Shown: positions 34,669-43,744, counted from the first letter of the stretch. The stretch: DNA of 64,000 nucleotides from Methylobacterium sp. Leaf465 (GCF_001424705.1 NZ_LMRA01000010.1:1-64000); one strand, 5' to 3'. Numbers and translations: made by a program. The notes: generated by a model from the sequence alone, not told the origin.

Positions 34669-35628
34669 ATGGTCCGTATCGGTTACCACGCTTCCCATGA
34701 GCAGCACGCCCCGTCGGCTCTGCTGCGCTACGTCCGGGAGGCGGAGGCGGCAGGCTTCGCTTGCGCCATGTCTTCCGAGCACTTTAAGCCCTGGAGCAAC
34801 GCACAAGGGCATTCGGGCCATGCCTGGTCCTGGCTCGGCGCCGCGTTAGCAGGCACGCAACTGCCCTTCGGGATCATCACCGCACCGGGCTACCGGCACC
34901 ACCCCGCGGTGCTTGCACAATCCGCTGCGACCTTGAGCGAAATGTTTCCGGAGCGGCTATGGCTGGCGCTGGGGTCCGGACAGCGCCTGAATGAAGACGT
35001 GACTGGGCTGCCCTGGCCCGAAAAGGCAGAGCGAACTGCCCGGCTCGGCGAGTGCGCGGCAGTGATCCGTGCGCTCCTGGCGGGCGAAACGGTGACCCAT
35101 CGCGGACGGATCACTGTTGTCGACGCCAAGCTGTACTCCCGCCCCGAGCGAGCACCGCGGCTGCTGGCAGGGGCGGTGACGCCGGAGACGGCGCGCTGCG
35201 TCGGCCAATGGGCCGATGGTCTCGTGACCGTGGGGATCGATCCGGCCAAGCTGCGCCCCGTGTTCGAGGCGTTCCGGGAGAGCGGGGGTGCGGGCAAGCC
35301 GATCTTCCTCCAGACCAAGGTGTGCTGGGATCCCGATCCGGCCAAAGCGCTGGCCGAGGCTCATACACAATGGGCTAGCAACATGCTGGAGGGCAACGTG
35401 AACTGGGAGCTCCGTACGCCCGAGGAGTTCGAAACTGCGTCGCGCTTCGTTCGGCCCGAAGACGTGCCCGGTTATGTGCGGGTCTCTACTGATCTTGGCC
35501 AACACGCCGCTTGGCTCGCCGAACTGGCCGAGCTGGGACCGGCGGAGATCATCATCCACCAGGTCGCCTGCGATCAAAGTCGGTTTTCTGAGGCATTCGG
35601 CCGGTACGTGCTGCCGAAAATCGCATAG
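34669..35628 (+). CDS. LLM-class flavin-dependent oxidoreductase (non-F420 type)
   Basis: The 319-residue luciferase-like monooxygenase has a TIM-barrel pattern with GYHASHEQHAPSALLRYVRE, FACAMSSEHFKPW, TAPGYRHHPAVLAQSAATL and RLWLALGSGQRLNED. It resembles the subgroup of probable non-F420 flavin oxidoreductases; the substrate is unknown. AGGAAA lies upstream of the ATG. It follows the GH15 gene by 41 bases and is the last gene of the lactonase-GH15-LLM group. Confidence 0.85.
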   Translation: MVRIGYHASHEQHAPSALLRYVREAEAAGFACAMSSEHFKPWSNAQGHSGHAWSWLGAALAGTQLPFGIITAPGYRHHPAVLAQSAATLSEMFPERLWLALGSGQRLNEDVTGLPWPEKAERTARLGECAAVIRALLAGETVTHRGRITVVDAKLYSRPERAPRLLAGAVTPETARCVGQWADGLVTVGIDPAKLRPVFEAFRESGGAGKPIFLQTKVCWDPDPAKALAEAHTQWASNMLEGNVNWELRTPEEFETASRFVRPEDVPGYVRVSTDLGQHAAWLAELAELGPAEIIIHQVACDQSRFSEAFGRYVLPKIA

Positions 35629-35639
35629 AAGCGTCCCTT

Positions 35640-36295
35640 ACACGGGTAAGTGCCACCTGACGGCAGCAAGGGTGAGGCTATAGCAGGTTACACCGAGGGA
35701 ATTGACATTGGGCGTGCCGCCGAGGGAGCTGGCGGTTGGGCTGTTGATACCGACCGCGTGCAGTGCCTTGTTAACCCCTCGCAGAACGGTAGCGGCGGCC
35801 GCCTTGCGTCCCCCGACCCGGTCGGTCGAGGTCTGAGAGGAGCTTGAGGCCGCCCAGAGACCTCTCGGCGTTCGGCGCCTGAAACACCTCAAAGACCACC
35901 ATGATGAAGTGCTGCGGCGTCCCCTCCGCGCCGGGGAGGCGCTCCCCTTCCGCATCGAGAACCTTCAGGGCGAGACCGCGCACGGCAGGATGGTGCCGGC
36001 ATTGGTCGAGAGCCGCATGTAGACCTTGTGCTCGCTCGGCTTGGCGAACGGACCCTGGACCAGTTCGGGGGGCAGTCCAGCGTCCACCGTCAGCGTCCCC
36101 TCAAGGATGCCGAGTGACCTGGCATGTACCTATTTGACGGCATGCCCCGAATAATCGGTGACCGTTTGGAGGATCCTGTCGAACGTCTTGTTCAACTTAT
36201 CGATTGTTGCCTCATCGTCGGGGCCGGCCTGTTCGACGTGAGCAAGCGCCCCTACGAGGTGGCGCTGCAGTCGAGTGAAGACCAAGAGGTGTTCA
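35640..36295 (-). pseudogene. Decayed catalase-family protein gene
   Basis: On the minus strand, pieces of a catalase-related protein appear in order but in different frames. First comes DDEATIDKLNKTFDRILQTV, then a stop codon, then GILEGTLTVDAGLPPELVQG with KVYMRLSTNAGTILP. After a frame change comes RGLALKVLDAEGERLPGAEG with a PQHFIMVVFEVFQAPNAER segment, and after another change ALHAVGINSPTASSLGGTPN. The C-terminal part is missing beyond about 35640. The gene is dead. Its protein is related to the intact catalase-family gene at 37064-38146 (LPPELAQGLFAK in the copy there). Confidence 0.72.
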
Positions 36296-36467
36296 CCCTA
36301 GATCGATACCTGCCGCATCCGCCGAACCGGGGTGACGCGACAGGTTGCGACATCGCGACCTGTGCGGAACCAGAGCCCGGTAGAAGGGCTTCTCCCGCAA
36401 CAACCGCAATGGAAGCCACGTGAGCGCAAGCATACTGTGGCTAGAGGTCGGAGGGTCAGACCCCACG

Positions 36468-36872
36468 ATGAACTATAAGCTCGCCTTCAGTCTTCCACTC
36501 CTCGCCGTCCTGGCTGCGCCCGTTTCGGCCCAGGCCGCGGGCCGCCCGTCAGGGGCGGCGTTGATACACGGCAACTACTGCGGCCCAGGCAACAACGCTC
36601 CCGCGGCCCCGGTTGACGCGCTTGATGCGGCATGCGCCCGACACGATGCATGCACCCCCGATGGCGGGTTGGCCACGAAGGCCTGCAACCTGCGCCTTCA
36701 GACAGAGGCGGATGCCATCTTCCACGACCCTAGGCAGCCGGACGACCTGAGGGCCATGGCAGGCTTGGTGTCAGCTGGCGCCTCGATGATGATGTCGGCC
36801 CGTGAGCCCGCGACAGGGACGGTGGCCACCCGAAGCCGAGATGTGAAGGCCTGGGCAGCGTACACCCGGTAG
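36468..36872 (+). CDS. Small secreted phospholipase A2-like protein
   Basis: The 134-residue protein has a signal peptide (YKLAFSLPLLAVLAAPVSAQA). The mature part begins GNYCGPGNNAPAAPVDALDA and contains ACARHDACTPDGG, which resembles the C-x-x-H-D-x-C active-site helix of secreted phospholipase A2 with its calcium loop YCGPGN. Prokaryotic PLA2-like proteins hydrolyse the sn-2 ester of phospholipids. The C-terminal region is short, and I cannot tell whether it is fully active. It lies alone between the catalase pseudogene and the catalase-family gene. Confidence 0.65.
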   Translation: MNYKLAFSLPLLAVLAAPVSAQAAGRPSGAALIHGNYCGPGNNAPAAPVDALDAACARHDACTPDGGLATKACNLRLQTEADAIFHDPRQPDDLRAMAGLVSAGASMMMSAREPATGTVATRSRDVKAWAAYTR

Positions 36873-37063
36873 CCCCGGCTGCGCGCCAACTCAGGATTGT
36901 CGCGTCACGCAAGCAGACGCCGCCGCGTCAGTCGGCTGTCGATGCTCCCTGGCTGTCCGCTCCGACGCCAGGAAGGCGCGGAGCGTTTCTCCAAGCCTGG
37001 CGGCGACGCCCGACCTCCGACTTGTACCGTCTCCCCCTACCGACCAGCTCCGGAGGAACAAGC

Positions 37064-38146
37064 ATGGCCTACCTTCGCTACGCGCCAGGCATCGAGACGC
37101 CCGCACCGGACGAGCAGCAGTCCATCGATGGGATCATCCGAGGGATGATCCAGCAGTCGCAGGTCGTCGAGAAGCGAGAGCACCACGCCGTGCGTGCGAG
37201 CCACGCCAAGAGTTCGGCCTGTGTCGTCGGGGAGTTGATCGTCACGGAGAACCTACCGCCCGAACTCGCGCAGGGTCTGTTCGCCAAGCAAGGGGCGCAT
37301 AAGGTCGCCGTGCGCTTCGCCCAGGGGCCGGGCGAGACCCTGGGTGACCGAGTGTCCACCCATCGCGGCATGTCGATCAAGGTGTTCGGGGTACCTGGCG
37401 AGAAGCTGCCCGGCCACGACGTCGACACCCAGGACTTTGTGCTTGCCACCGGCACGACCTTCCCGTCGGGCACGGCGGCGGGCTTCCTGCGGGACGGCAC
37501 AGTGATCGGGAAATCTACGGGCCTGCCAGAGCGCGTGAAGAGCGCGGTCGCCGCCACGGCGCGCAACCTCAACCACGTGCTGCACGCCTTCGGCACGGAG
37601 AGCGCCATGGCCGATTTCCTCGGCCATCCCTACAGCCACCCGCTCGCCGACAGCTACTTCAGTCAGGCCCCAATGCGGTTCGGCGATTACGTCGCCAAGC
37701 TTGGCGCAGTCCCGGCTTCGCAGGCGCAGCTGGACCTGGCCGAATGGCGGCTCGACCCGCACGGCGACGAGGACGGCTTTCGTCACGCGGCGGCGGCGTT
37801 CTTCCGCGAAGCCGACGTGGTCTACGAGCTGAAGGCGCAGCTTTGGGCCGATGCTGAGCGCCAGCCCATCGAGGATGCGTCGGTCGACTGGCCGGTCGCG
37901 GTCAGCCCGTACCGCACGGTGGCGACGCTCCGCCTGCCCCGGCAGGACGCCTACTCCCCAGAGCGGGTGCGTTACTTCGACGAGGTGATGACCTTCCGTC
38001 CGGCGCACAGCCTCGCGGCGCACCAGCCGCTGGGTTCGGTGATGCGGGCGCGGCTTCAGGTCTACCGGGCGCTGAGCGATTTCCGCCACCGGGAGAACGG
38101 TGTGACCGCCGAGAACACTGCCTCGCCGGAGAGCATTCCGGCCTGA
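37064..38146 (+). CDS. Catalase-family (SrpA-like) heme protein
   Basis: The 360-residue protein is related to the small catalase-like group rather than to typical full-length catalases. It has the pattern HAKSSACVVGELIVTENLPP, KVAVRFAQGPGETLGDRVST, HRGMSIKVFGVPGEK and DFVLATGTTFPSG. The N-terminal distal-histidine region is recognisable, but whether it has catalase or peroxidase activity is not shown by sequence. CGGAGGAA precedes the ATG at 37064. It is followed closely by a DJ-1 protein and an SDR, so a stress-response operon is likely. Confidence 0.78.
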   Translation: MAYLRYAPGIETPAPDEQQSIDGIIRGMIQQSQVVEKREHHAVRASHAKSSACVVGELIVTENLPPELAQGLFAKQGAHKVAVRFAQGPGETLGDRVSTHRGMSIKVFGVPGEKLPGHDVDTQDFVLATGTTFPSGTAAGFLRDGTVIGKSTGLPERVKSAVAATARNLNHVLHAFGTESAMADFLGHPYSHPLADSYFSQAPMRFGDYVAKLGAVPASQAQLDLAEWRLDPHGDEDGFRHAAAAFFREADVVYELKAQLWADAERQPIEDASVDWPVAVSPYRTVATLRLPRQDAYSPERVRYFDEVMTFRPAHSLAAHQPLGSVMRARLQVYRALSDFRHRENGVTAENTASPESIPA

Positions 38147-38183
38147 CGCCGACCCCTTTTCGCCACGCACAGAGGAGCCAACC

Positions 38184-38753
38184 ATGACCCTTCAGGGCAA
38201 GACCATCGCCATCCTGATCGCCCCTCGGGGGACGGAGGAGCCGGAGTTCACTAAGCCCCGCGAGGCGTTGCTCGCGGCCGGCGCGACCGTCACGGTGGTC
38301 GGGCTTGAGGCAGGCGAGGCCGAGACGGTCAACAACGACCTCGACTCGGCTGGGAAGTATCCAGTCGACAAGGTCATCGACGGCGTGTCCGCCTCAGACT
38401 TCGACGGGCTCGTCATCCCCGGCGGCAGCGTGGGGGCCGACAAGCTCCGCGGCAGCGAGGCCGTGGTCGGCTTCGTCCGGGACTTCTTTCAGCAGGCCAA
38501 GCCGGTCGGTGTCATCTGCCACGGGCCCTGGACGCTGGTGGAGGCCGACGTCGTCAAGGGGCGCAAGCTTACCTCCTTCCAGACGGTGAAGACCGACATC
38601 CGTAACGCGGGCGGGGAATGGGTCGACGTGGAGGTGGTGGTCGACAAGGGTCTCGTCACCAGCCGCAACCCGAAGGACCTGCCGGCGTTCTGCGCCAAGA
38701 TCGTCGAGGAGTTCGCGGAAGGGCGCCATCCGGAGCAGGCCCGCAGCGCCTGA
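38184..38753 (+). CDS. DJ-1/PfpI-family protein (YhbO/HSP31-type)
   Basis: The 189-residue protein has the PfpI fold: TIAILIAPRGTEEPEFTKPR, the VIPGGSVGADKLR loop, and the nucleophile elbow VGVICHGPWTLVEADVVKGR with the reactive cysteine. Members act in stress protection as deglycases, chaperones or glyoxalases. It lies 37 bases after the catalase-family gene and is likely co-transcribed with it. Confidence 0.88.
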   Translation: MTLQGKTIAILIAPRGTEEPEFTKPREALLAAGATVTVVGLEAGEAETVNNDLDSAGKYPVDKVIDGVSASDFDGLVIPGGSVGADKLRGSEAVVGFVRDFFQQAKPVGVICHGPWTLVEADVVKGRKLTSFQTVKTDIRNAGGEWVDVEVVVDKGLVTSRNPKDLPAFCAKIVEEFAEGRHPEQARSA

Positions 38754-38839
38754 AGCCGTCTCACGCCCGCTTCGGCTTAGCCTAGCCCCAGGTACTCAAC
38801 GTCGGTCGACCTAACCACCACTTTTCCAAGGAGACAGCC

Positions 38840-39646
38840 ATGGATCTCGGCATCAAGGGACGGGTCGCCGTCGTGACAGGTGGGAAGTCGGGCATGGGTC
38901 GCTCGACCGCCGAGCATCTGTTGCGCGAGGGCGTCCACGTAGTTCTGACCGACAAGGAAGGCGCCGAACTGCAGGCCACCGCCGCGGAGCTGTCGGCGCT
39001 GGGTCAAGTCCGCGCCGTGGAAGCCGACCTTAGCGGGGCCAAGGGGATCGAGGTGCTCGCCGCCTTCGCCAACATGGCCTTCGATGACAAGCCCACCATC
39101 CTCGTCTGCGCCGCCGGCATCACGGGAGCGTCCGGCGACTTCCTTGAACTCAAGGACGAGGACTGGATTGAGGCGTTGCAGACCGATCTCATGGCCGGAG
39201 TGCGCGCGACCAGAGCCTTCATCCCGCACATGCGCAAGGCGGGCTGGGGCCGCATCGTGCTGTTCTCCTCGGAGGACGCGGTGCAGCCCTATATCGAGGA
39301 ACTGCCGTATGCCGCCGCCAAGGCCGGCGTTCTGAACCTCGCGAAGGGATTGTCGAAGGCCTATGGCCCGGACGGCGTACTCGTGAACGCGGTCGGCCCG
39401 GCCTTCATTGCCACGCCGATGACCGACGCCCAGATGGAGAAGAAGTCGAAAGAGAAGGGCATCTCCTTCGACGAGGCGGTTCAACAAACGTTGGATGAGG
39501 AGCGCCCCGGCATCGTCGCCAAGCGCCGCGGCCGAGCTGAGGAGGTTGCGGCGGCAGTGACGTTCCTTTGCTCGGAACACGCCAGCTTCATCACCGGCGA
39601 GTTCCTCCGGGTCGACGGCGGCTCCGTTATGACTATGGGGGCCTAA
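38840..39646 (+). CDS. Short-chain dehydrogenase/reductase
   Basis: The 268-residue NAD(P)-dependent oxidoreductase shows VAVVTGGKSGMGRSTAEHLL (TGxxxGxG), the NAG-like region VCAAGITG, the catalytic YAAAK (ELPYAAAKAGVLNLAKGLSK) and the usual C-terminal FITGEFLRVDGG. The catalytic serine is in LFSSEDA. Substrate unknown. AAGGAGA precedes the ATG. It is 86 bases from the DJ-1 gene in the same direction. Confidence 0.9.
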   Translation: MDLGIKGRVAVVTGGKSGMGRSTAEHLLREGVHVVLTDKEGAELQATAAELSALGQVRAVEADLSGAKGIEVLAAFANMAFDDKPTILVCAAGITGASGDFLELKDEDWIEALQTDLMAGVRATRAFIPHMRKAGWGRIVLFSSEDAVQPYIEELPYAAAKAGVLNLAKGLSKAYGPDGVLVNAVGPAFIATPMTDAQMEKKSKEKGISFDEAVQQTLDEERPGIVAKRRGRAEEVAAAVTFLCSEHASFITGEFLRVDGGSVMTMGA

Positions 39647-39770
39647 GGCTTCGTTGCGGACCAGCAGCCGTTCTGTGTTGATGCACAAGGGAATGGCTGC
39701 TTTCTGGACGCCCACGCTCTCACAGCAGTGACTGCGTTGGGTCGTGACCCGCCCGTCCGCTCAACGACCA

Positions 39771-39835
39771 GGTCGGGTGGTTTCCTGTCGCTCCGCTTCC
39801 GAGCAGCGGAAGCCTTGAAGCGGACATAGCCGAAG
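39771..39835. repeat. Dispersed intergenic repeat copy
   Basis: GGTCGGGTGGTTTCCTGTCG ... AAGCGGACATAGCCG is closely similar to the copy at 31418-31480. Both lie in gene-free spacers inside the island. Confidence 0.5.
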
Positions 39836-39890
39836 GACGTGCCACGACCCGCTGCATACGAATGGCCCGTTTGCCGGTAGGTCGTACCTC

Positions 39891-40256
39891 ATGACGGAAC
39901 AGACGAGCATCCCCGTACGGCGCGCCGATCATGTCGGCTTCGCGGTTGCCTTCCTCGACGAGGCCCTTCGGTTCTGGGTCGATGGGCTTGGCGCGCGGCT
40001 TGTGCGGACAGGCGAGATGGGGGGTGAGTTCCTTGGTCAGGTGACCGGGGCAAATGGGGCGAAGGTGCGCATGGCAATCGTTTCGCTGGCGGACCAGACG
40101 ATCGAACTCCTGGAGTATCAGGGTCCGGACCGACCTGGCGTGCCAGCTAAGCCGTTCGACCCTGGCTTCGCTCATCTGGCATTTGTTGTCGATGACATCG
40201 ACGCGCTCCTGGTGCGGATCGCTGCCTACGGCTGGAAGGCTCAAGGCATTCCGTAG
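39891..40256 (+). CDS. VOC-superfamily (glyoxalase-like) protein, C-terminally truncated
   Basis: The 121-residue protein begins with the beta-alpha-beta-beta-beta unit (RRADHVGFAVAFLDEALRFW, and a metal-binding HLAFVVDDIDALLVRI) typical of methylmalonyl-CoA epimerase or glyoxalase folds. The second half, which would carry the final strand and metal-binding Glu, is missing: the frame stops at KAQGIP, where the neighbouring transposase and other debris begins. The usual length is about 145 residues, so it is probably inactive. Confidence 0.7.
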   Translation: MTEQTSIPVRRADHVGFAVAFLDEALRFWVDGLGARLVRTGEMGGEFLGQVTGANGAKVRMAIVSLADQTIELLEYQGPDRPGVPAKPFDPGFAHLAFVVDDIDALLVRIAAYGWKAQGIP

Positions 40257-40460
40257 TCGATCGCGAGATGCGCACGCGGTCGTTCCTGGTACGAACCAGG
40301 CACCTAGGTCGTCGCGCCATCGCGCGCGTCGAAAGGCGGCCCGGAATCGCTCGACGGTCATCCGGTCATACAGGAAGGCCGCCGTGGCTCCGGGTCTTCC
40401 CTCGACGGTATCACGCTGTGTTGCGCTAAACTGCCCTGTCTCTCCAATCACTTGTCGACC
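40257..40460 (-). pseudogene. Fragment of a Methylobacterium-type conserved hypothetical gene
   Basis: On the minus strand the segment reads RDTVEGRPGATAAFLYDRMT followed by VERFRAAFRRARWRDDLGAW, then FVPGTTA, resembling a conserved protein found near mobile genes in this genus. Both ends run into other sequence and no intact start is visible. It abuts the truncated glyoxalase gene and the transposase remnant. Confidence 0.35.
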
Positions 40461-40559
40461 GTACGATACCCCGTTGGTTAAGCGGCAACGAGAAGGCGGA
40501 CCAAAGGCAAGTTCTAGCAGGGGTGCCGGTTTCCGCTGGGAACGTAAGGCCATGCCCGC

Positions 40560-40759
40560 TTTGCGGAACATCGATAGGCGCTAGCGCCTTGGCATCGTGA
40601 GAGATTTCCAGAACCACGAGGGCCAGCACGTCAGGGGCGACCCCTTGATGCGGGACTAGGCAGCATCGCGCCGACGACGGCTCTTTCAGCGTCGGTCAGG
40701 CAGGTTGCGTAGGGGCGGCTTTCGCGCACAAGCGCGGTGCGAGCGGTAGGGGTCCACAT
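40560..40759 (-). pseudogene. N-terminal remnant of an IS5-type transposase
   Basis: Starting at 40759 on the minus strand the reading is MWTPTARTALVRESRPYATC then LTDAERAVVGAMLPSPASRG and RP, matching the N terminus of IS5-group transposases (MWTP...LTDAEW...LLP), followed by a stop. The rest of the element is degraded and no terminal inverted repeats were found. Confidence 0.45.
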
Positions 40760-40873
40760 CGGCGATCTAGGGTCAGCGTCAGACACTCTCCCAACGCCCG
40801 CGACACCTGCCGCTCACACATTATGAAACGGGGTCTAAGACGCTGCATGAACGTCGCCGACGGAGTCCCCGCC

Positions 40874-42289
40874 TTACTCTTGCGCATCCTCTGATAATAG
40901 CTTCACTAGTTTATTATTCTTGTCGAATAAAATCACTCGCCGAGAATGTAGTATTTCTAAAGATCTTTGAATTATGTCTGCTTTTCTAAGAGGTAAGTGA
41001 GTGTTCTGCTGAATATACCGCACCTTGAATATTTCGCTTCCCGTGGCATTTAGGTGCTTGCTGTAATTATTTTGCAGCCATAGCAGCAGCCAATTCGCGT
41101 CAGCCTCGCCGTCAGCGAGAGAGTTATTTTCTTGAAGTTTATACATCTGCAGCGCATAGTACGAAAAGAGTTCCATCGCACTTTTTAAATGTTCCGCATC
41201 AATTCTGAGGGCTTTGGGATCCGCGTATATCTGCAGAACACCAGCAATTCGACAGATATGCTCAGCAGAATTTTCCGAAAAAGCCGATATTTTGGAAAAA
41301 TACTGGCTATCTCCTGAGTGCCCCTCAACTTGATCCAGGAAATTCAAAAGCGTTTTACGCTCTTCTCCATCCAATTTAAGCACCCGCGCCGATAGTTGGC
41401 TAGAATCAGATCCAGGCGGAAAATCTGCCTTCGTTAATAACGAGATACAGCGATTATTGAAATCCTCAAGACCATCAATTTTGCTTGGATCAACTTCTAC
41501 ACTATTTTTGTCGCCCACGATTGATTTTGGCCAAGAAACAAGCGCCTTAGATAGCAGCGATTGGGCACTCGATCTATCAATACGTAGTACATCTGACGCG
41601 GATTCGGGGCTCGCGTTGAGGCTTACCGTTACCCTTCGACCACGAAGAAGCTGTGCCGTTGAACCCTGCGATACGATAATATTCTCGCCAAACCATAGCC
41701 TATCAAGATATGAATTAGCAAGTAAATTTGCAGTCGACAGACGACGTTTGTTTTCACCAACAAATTGTGTTAAATCGTTGCTACTGTATACAATCGAGTT
41801 TGCCAGTTTTGAGAGCCCTTTTATTACAACGTCCAACTTTGATGCTGGCGCTCTATGTAAGGACTCTAATAAGTTTTGATTTATAACTTTTGACTTCAAC
41901 GATTTATCTGATAGATTTTTGACTTGAGGGTCATGTATTAACATGTCTTGCAGGCCTTGTTCATAGGCTTCAATTTCTGCAAAGATTAGTTTTTCGACAT
42001 ATTTTTTTCGCGCAGAAGGCTCCGCTACTGTGATTAGACATAGGGAAAGAGGGCAATCAGACCCAAATGGTGTTTGTGAATTTGCAATACATTGAGTGAC
42101 CAATGACAATACGCTAAGTAAACTTTGTGCAACAATTTCTACTGGCGTTTGGAATGCTATAGCTAAAGATCGTGCAAGATCGGCTGTCGCACCGAGCGCA
42201 TCGACAGGATAATTTGTATCGAAGATCGGATTTACTACAGGATATTTTTCAGAGATTGCATCTGAATTTTCGATTCTGTTGTCACGCAT
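40874..42289 (-). CDS. DUF3987-domain protein, strikingly AT-rich
   Basis: The 471-residue protein resembles the DUF3987 family of mobile elements: YPVDALGATADLARSLAIAF, QTPVEIVAQSLLSVLSLVTQ, and LSLCLITVAEPSARKKYVEK where relatives have a TVAESGERKS core. The function of the family is unsettled; it is often linked with helicase or primase modules on mobile DNA. The base composition is visibly far more AT-rich than every flanking gene, and codons ending in A or T are common. It therefore came from a different source. The ATG lies downstream of a spacer with a palindrome and short direct repeats. Confidence 0.75.
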   Translation of the reverse strand: MRDNRIENSDAISEKYPVVNPIFDTNYPVDALGATADLARSLAIAFQTPVEIVAQSLLSVLSLVTQCIANSQTPFGSDCPLSLCLITVAEPSARKKYVEKLIFAEIEAYEQGLQDMLIHDPQVKNLSDKSLKSKVINQNLLESLHRAPASKLDVVIKGLSKLANSIVYSSNDLTQFVGENKRRLSTANLLANSYLDRLWFGENIIVSQGSTAQLLRGRRVTVSLNASPESASDVLRIDRSSAQSLLSKALVSWPKSIVGDKNSVEVDPSKIDGLEDFNNRCISLLTKADFPPGSDSSQLSARVLKLDGEERKTLLNFLDQVEGHSGDSQYFSKISAFSENSAEHICRIAGVLQIYADPKALRIDAEHLKSAMELFSYYALQMYKLQENNSLADGEADANWLLLWLQNNYSKHLNATGSEIFKVRYIQQNTHLPLRKADIIQRSLEILHSRRVILFDKNNKLVKLLSEDAQE

Positions 42290-42810
42290 TGTATACTCGC
42301 AGTTTTTTCGTGGATTACGGAACCCTCTATAGTAATTCTCAGTTTTTTTAACGTGAGTCGCCGGGAACGAAACGTTCCCCTCTCGTTCTGTATCAGCCTG
42401 TAAATTAGCAACGGTGCAACAGTGCTACGGTGCTACAGGCCCTCAACGCCTGTCAAGCAAATTCGCGTCTGCGGTCCGTTCAGAACGGACGATGATAGCT
42501 TCATCCACAGTTAAGCTGACCCGAGAGTTCTTCCATCACCAAAAGAAGCCGACTCAAATTCGGTAGCAGAGTTGCAAAGTAGCAGGCGCCCCATTCAACG
42601 GCACGGATTGCCACATCATGGACAAGGACGGCTCAGGTGTGGGATCGACCGACGGCCCAAGGATCCCGAGTCGGGGCCAATGGGAATCGCCTCGAAGCTG
42701 CACTCGACGAGCGACACAGATGGCTCTGAATTATGTGAGAAAACCGATGAGCGACGTAGGTGGGCCAACGGCACCACCCTGCGCAGGCCTTTGCATCCCG
42801 CTTTTCCCGC
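42290..42810. other. Intergenic region with palindrome and iteron-like repeats
   Basis: The GGGAACG / CGTTCCC inverted repeat (42363-42379) precedes three 8-base direct repeats GGTGCAAC, AGTGCTAC, GGTGCTAC at 42413-42436. The remainder holds no gene I can support. The region lies upstream of the DUF3987 gene and downstream of the replication-like gene cluster, so control or replication sites are possible. Confidence 0.45.
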
Positions 42811-43221
42811 TCAGGCCTGTCGGGTCAGCCCGAGGCGCTGCTTGATGGCTGCCCGAGCCTGTGGGAGGCCGACGCCGCGATGTTCCACAAGTTCCTGGAT
42901 GGACTGCCCGAGGATAGCTTCAAGGGTGATGGCCATCCCGTTGAAGTTTCCCAGCGCCTTCGCACGGGAACGAAAGGCGGCGCGGCGGGAAATGTCATTG
43001 AGGGCCGTCGCGATGGCGCGGTCGACCAGCTGAGGGTCAGGAACACCGCCCCTCTTCCTCCGCGCACGCTCCCTCCGCTTGCGCTCAGCCGCCTCCCTGC
43101 GCTCACGCGCCGTGCGCGCCGACCCGGTCTCGGGCGCGCGCACGGGCTCGGGGTCAAGGTGAACCTCCTCGGGCATCTGCTCGATCAGGCCGGCGAGAAG
43201 GTGAGAGGTCTCGGTGAACAT
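42811..43221 (-). CDS. Hypothetical protein, mobile-element module
   Basis: The 136-residue protein has a strongly basic, charged middle (SARTARERREAAERKRRERA) and a more ordered C terminus (MAITLEAILGQSIQELVEHR). The ATG at 43221 with GAGGAG upstream is used; an upstream ATG at 43308 would overlap the preceding gene. No family is recognised. Confidence 0.5.
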   Translation of the reverse strand: MFTETSHLLAGLIEQMPEEVHLDPEPVRAPETGSARTARERREAAERKRRERARRKRGGVPDPQLVDRAIATALNDISRRAAFRSRAKALGNFNGMAITLEAILGQSIQELVEHRGVGLPQARAAIKQRLGLTRQA

Positions 43222-43271
43222 GGTCGGGGACTCCTCCGAGGAGGATGCCACCAGCCCTGGCAATGCACACG

Positions 43272-43742
43272 TCAGATCGAAGCGGGCCCGAGCCAGCCGA
43301 AGCGCCATGGTCCCTTCGGCACCGCGGCTAGGTCAGCGACGCTAGCATCGAGCCGTGCGAGACCCGACGGCGTGACGGCCCTGCATGCCAGGCGAACTAG
43401 ATGGTCGGCGCGCTCGCGCCCGTCGTCGGTCTCGTCCCGTAGGGCCACACCGGCGTCCATGAGGCAGCGCCGCAGCGCTCCACCGTGCTCGACGTCCCAC
43501 TGCGCCAGGAGAGCGTTCTCTGTGCGCCAGTCGCGCAGCAGGGACCGGAGGAATGCACGCCCTGCCTCATGGCTGGGTGGCGGCTGACGGTTTTCGTTCT
43601 GGTCGCCGAGGTGCTCGACCGAGCCGCCTTCCTTGTAGATGCGGCGCCCATGCGGGGACACGGCTGGGGCGTCTCCGTACCAACCGGTGCGGATCGCGCC
43701 GAGGCGGGCGCGGCGCTCGTCGTATGCGGTGCCGTCCAGCAT
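43272..43742 (-). CDS. Hypothetical protein, mobile-element module
   Basis: This 156-residue protein begins MLDGTAYDERRARLGAIRTG and has a C terminus KGPWRFGWLGP. It starts just after the primase-like gene on the same strand, a few bases from its stop, with GGGAG before the ATG. No domain is recognised. Confidence 0.5.
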   Translation of the reverse strand: MLDGTAYDERRARLGAIRTGWYGDAPAVSPHGRRIYKEGGSVEHLGDQNENRQPPPSHEAGRAFLRSLLRDWRTENALLAQWDVEHGGALRRCLMDAGVALRDETDDGRERADHLVRLACRAVTPSGLARLDASVADLAAVPKGPWRFGWLGPASI

Positions 43743-43744
43743 AG

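Noticed and set aside
36124..36423. A 99-codon plus-strand frame near the catalase pseudogene
   Set aside because: The minus strand here carries recognisable catalase-family fragments, so this frame is antisense noise.
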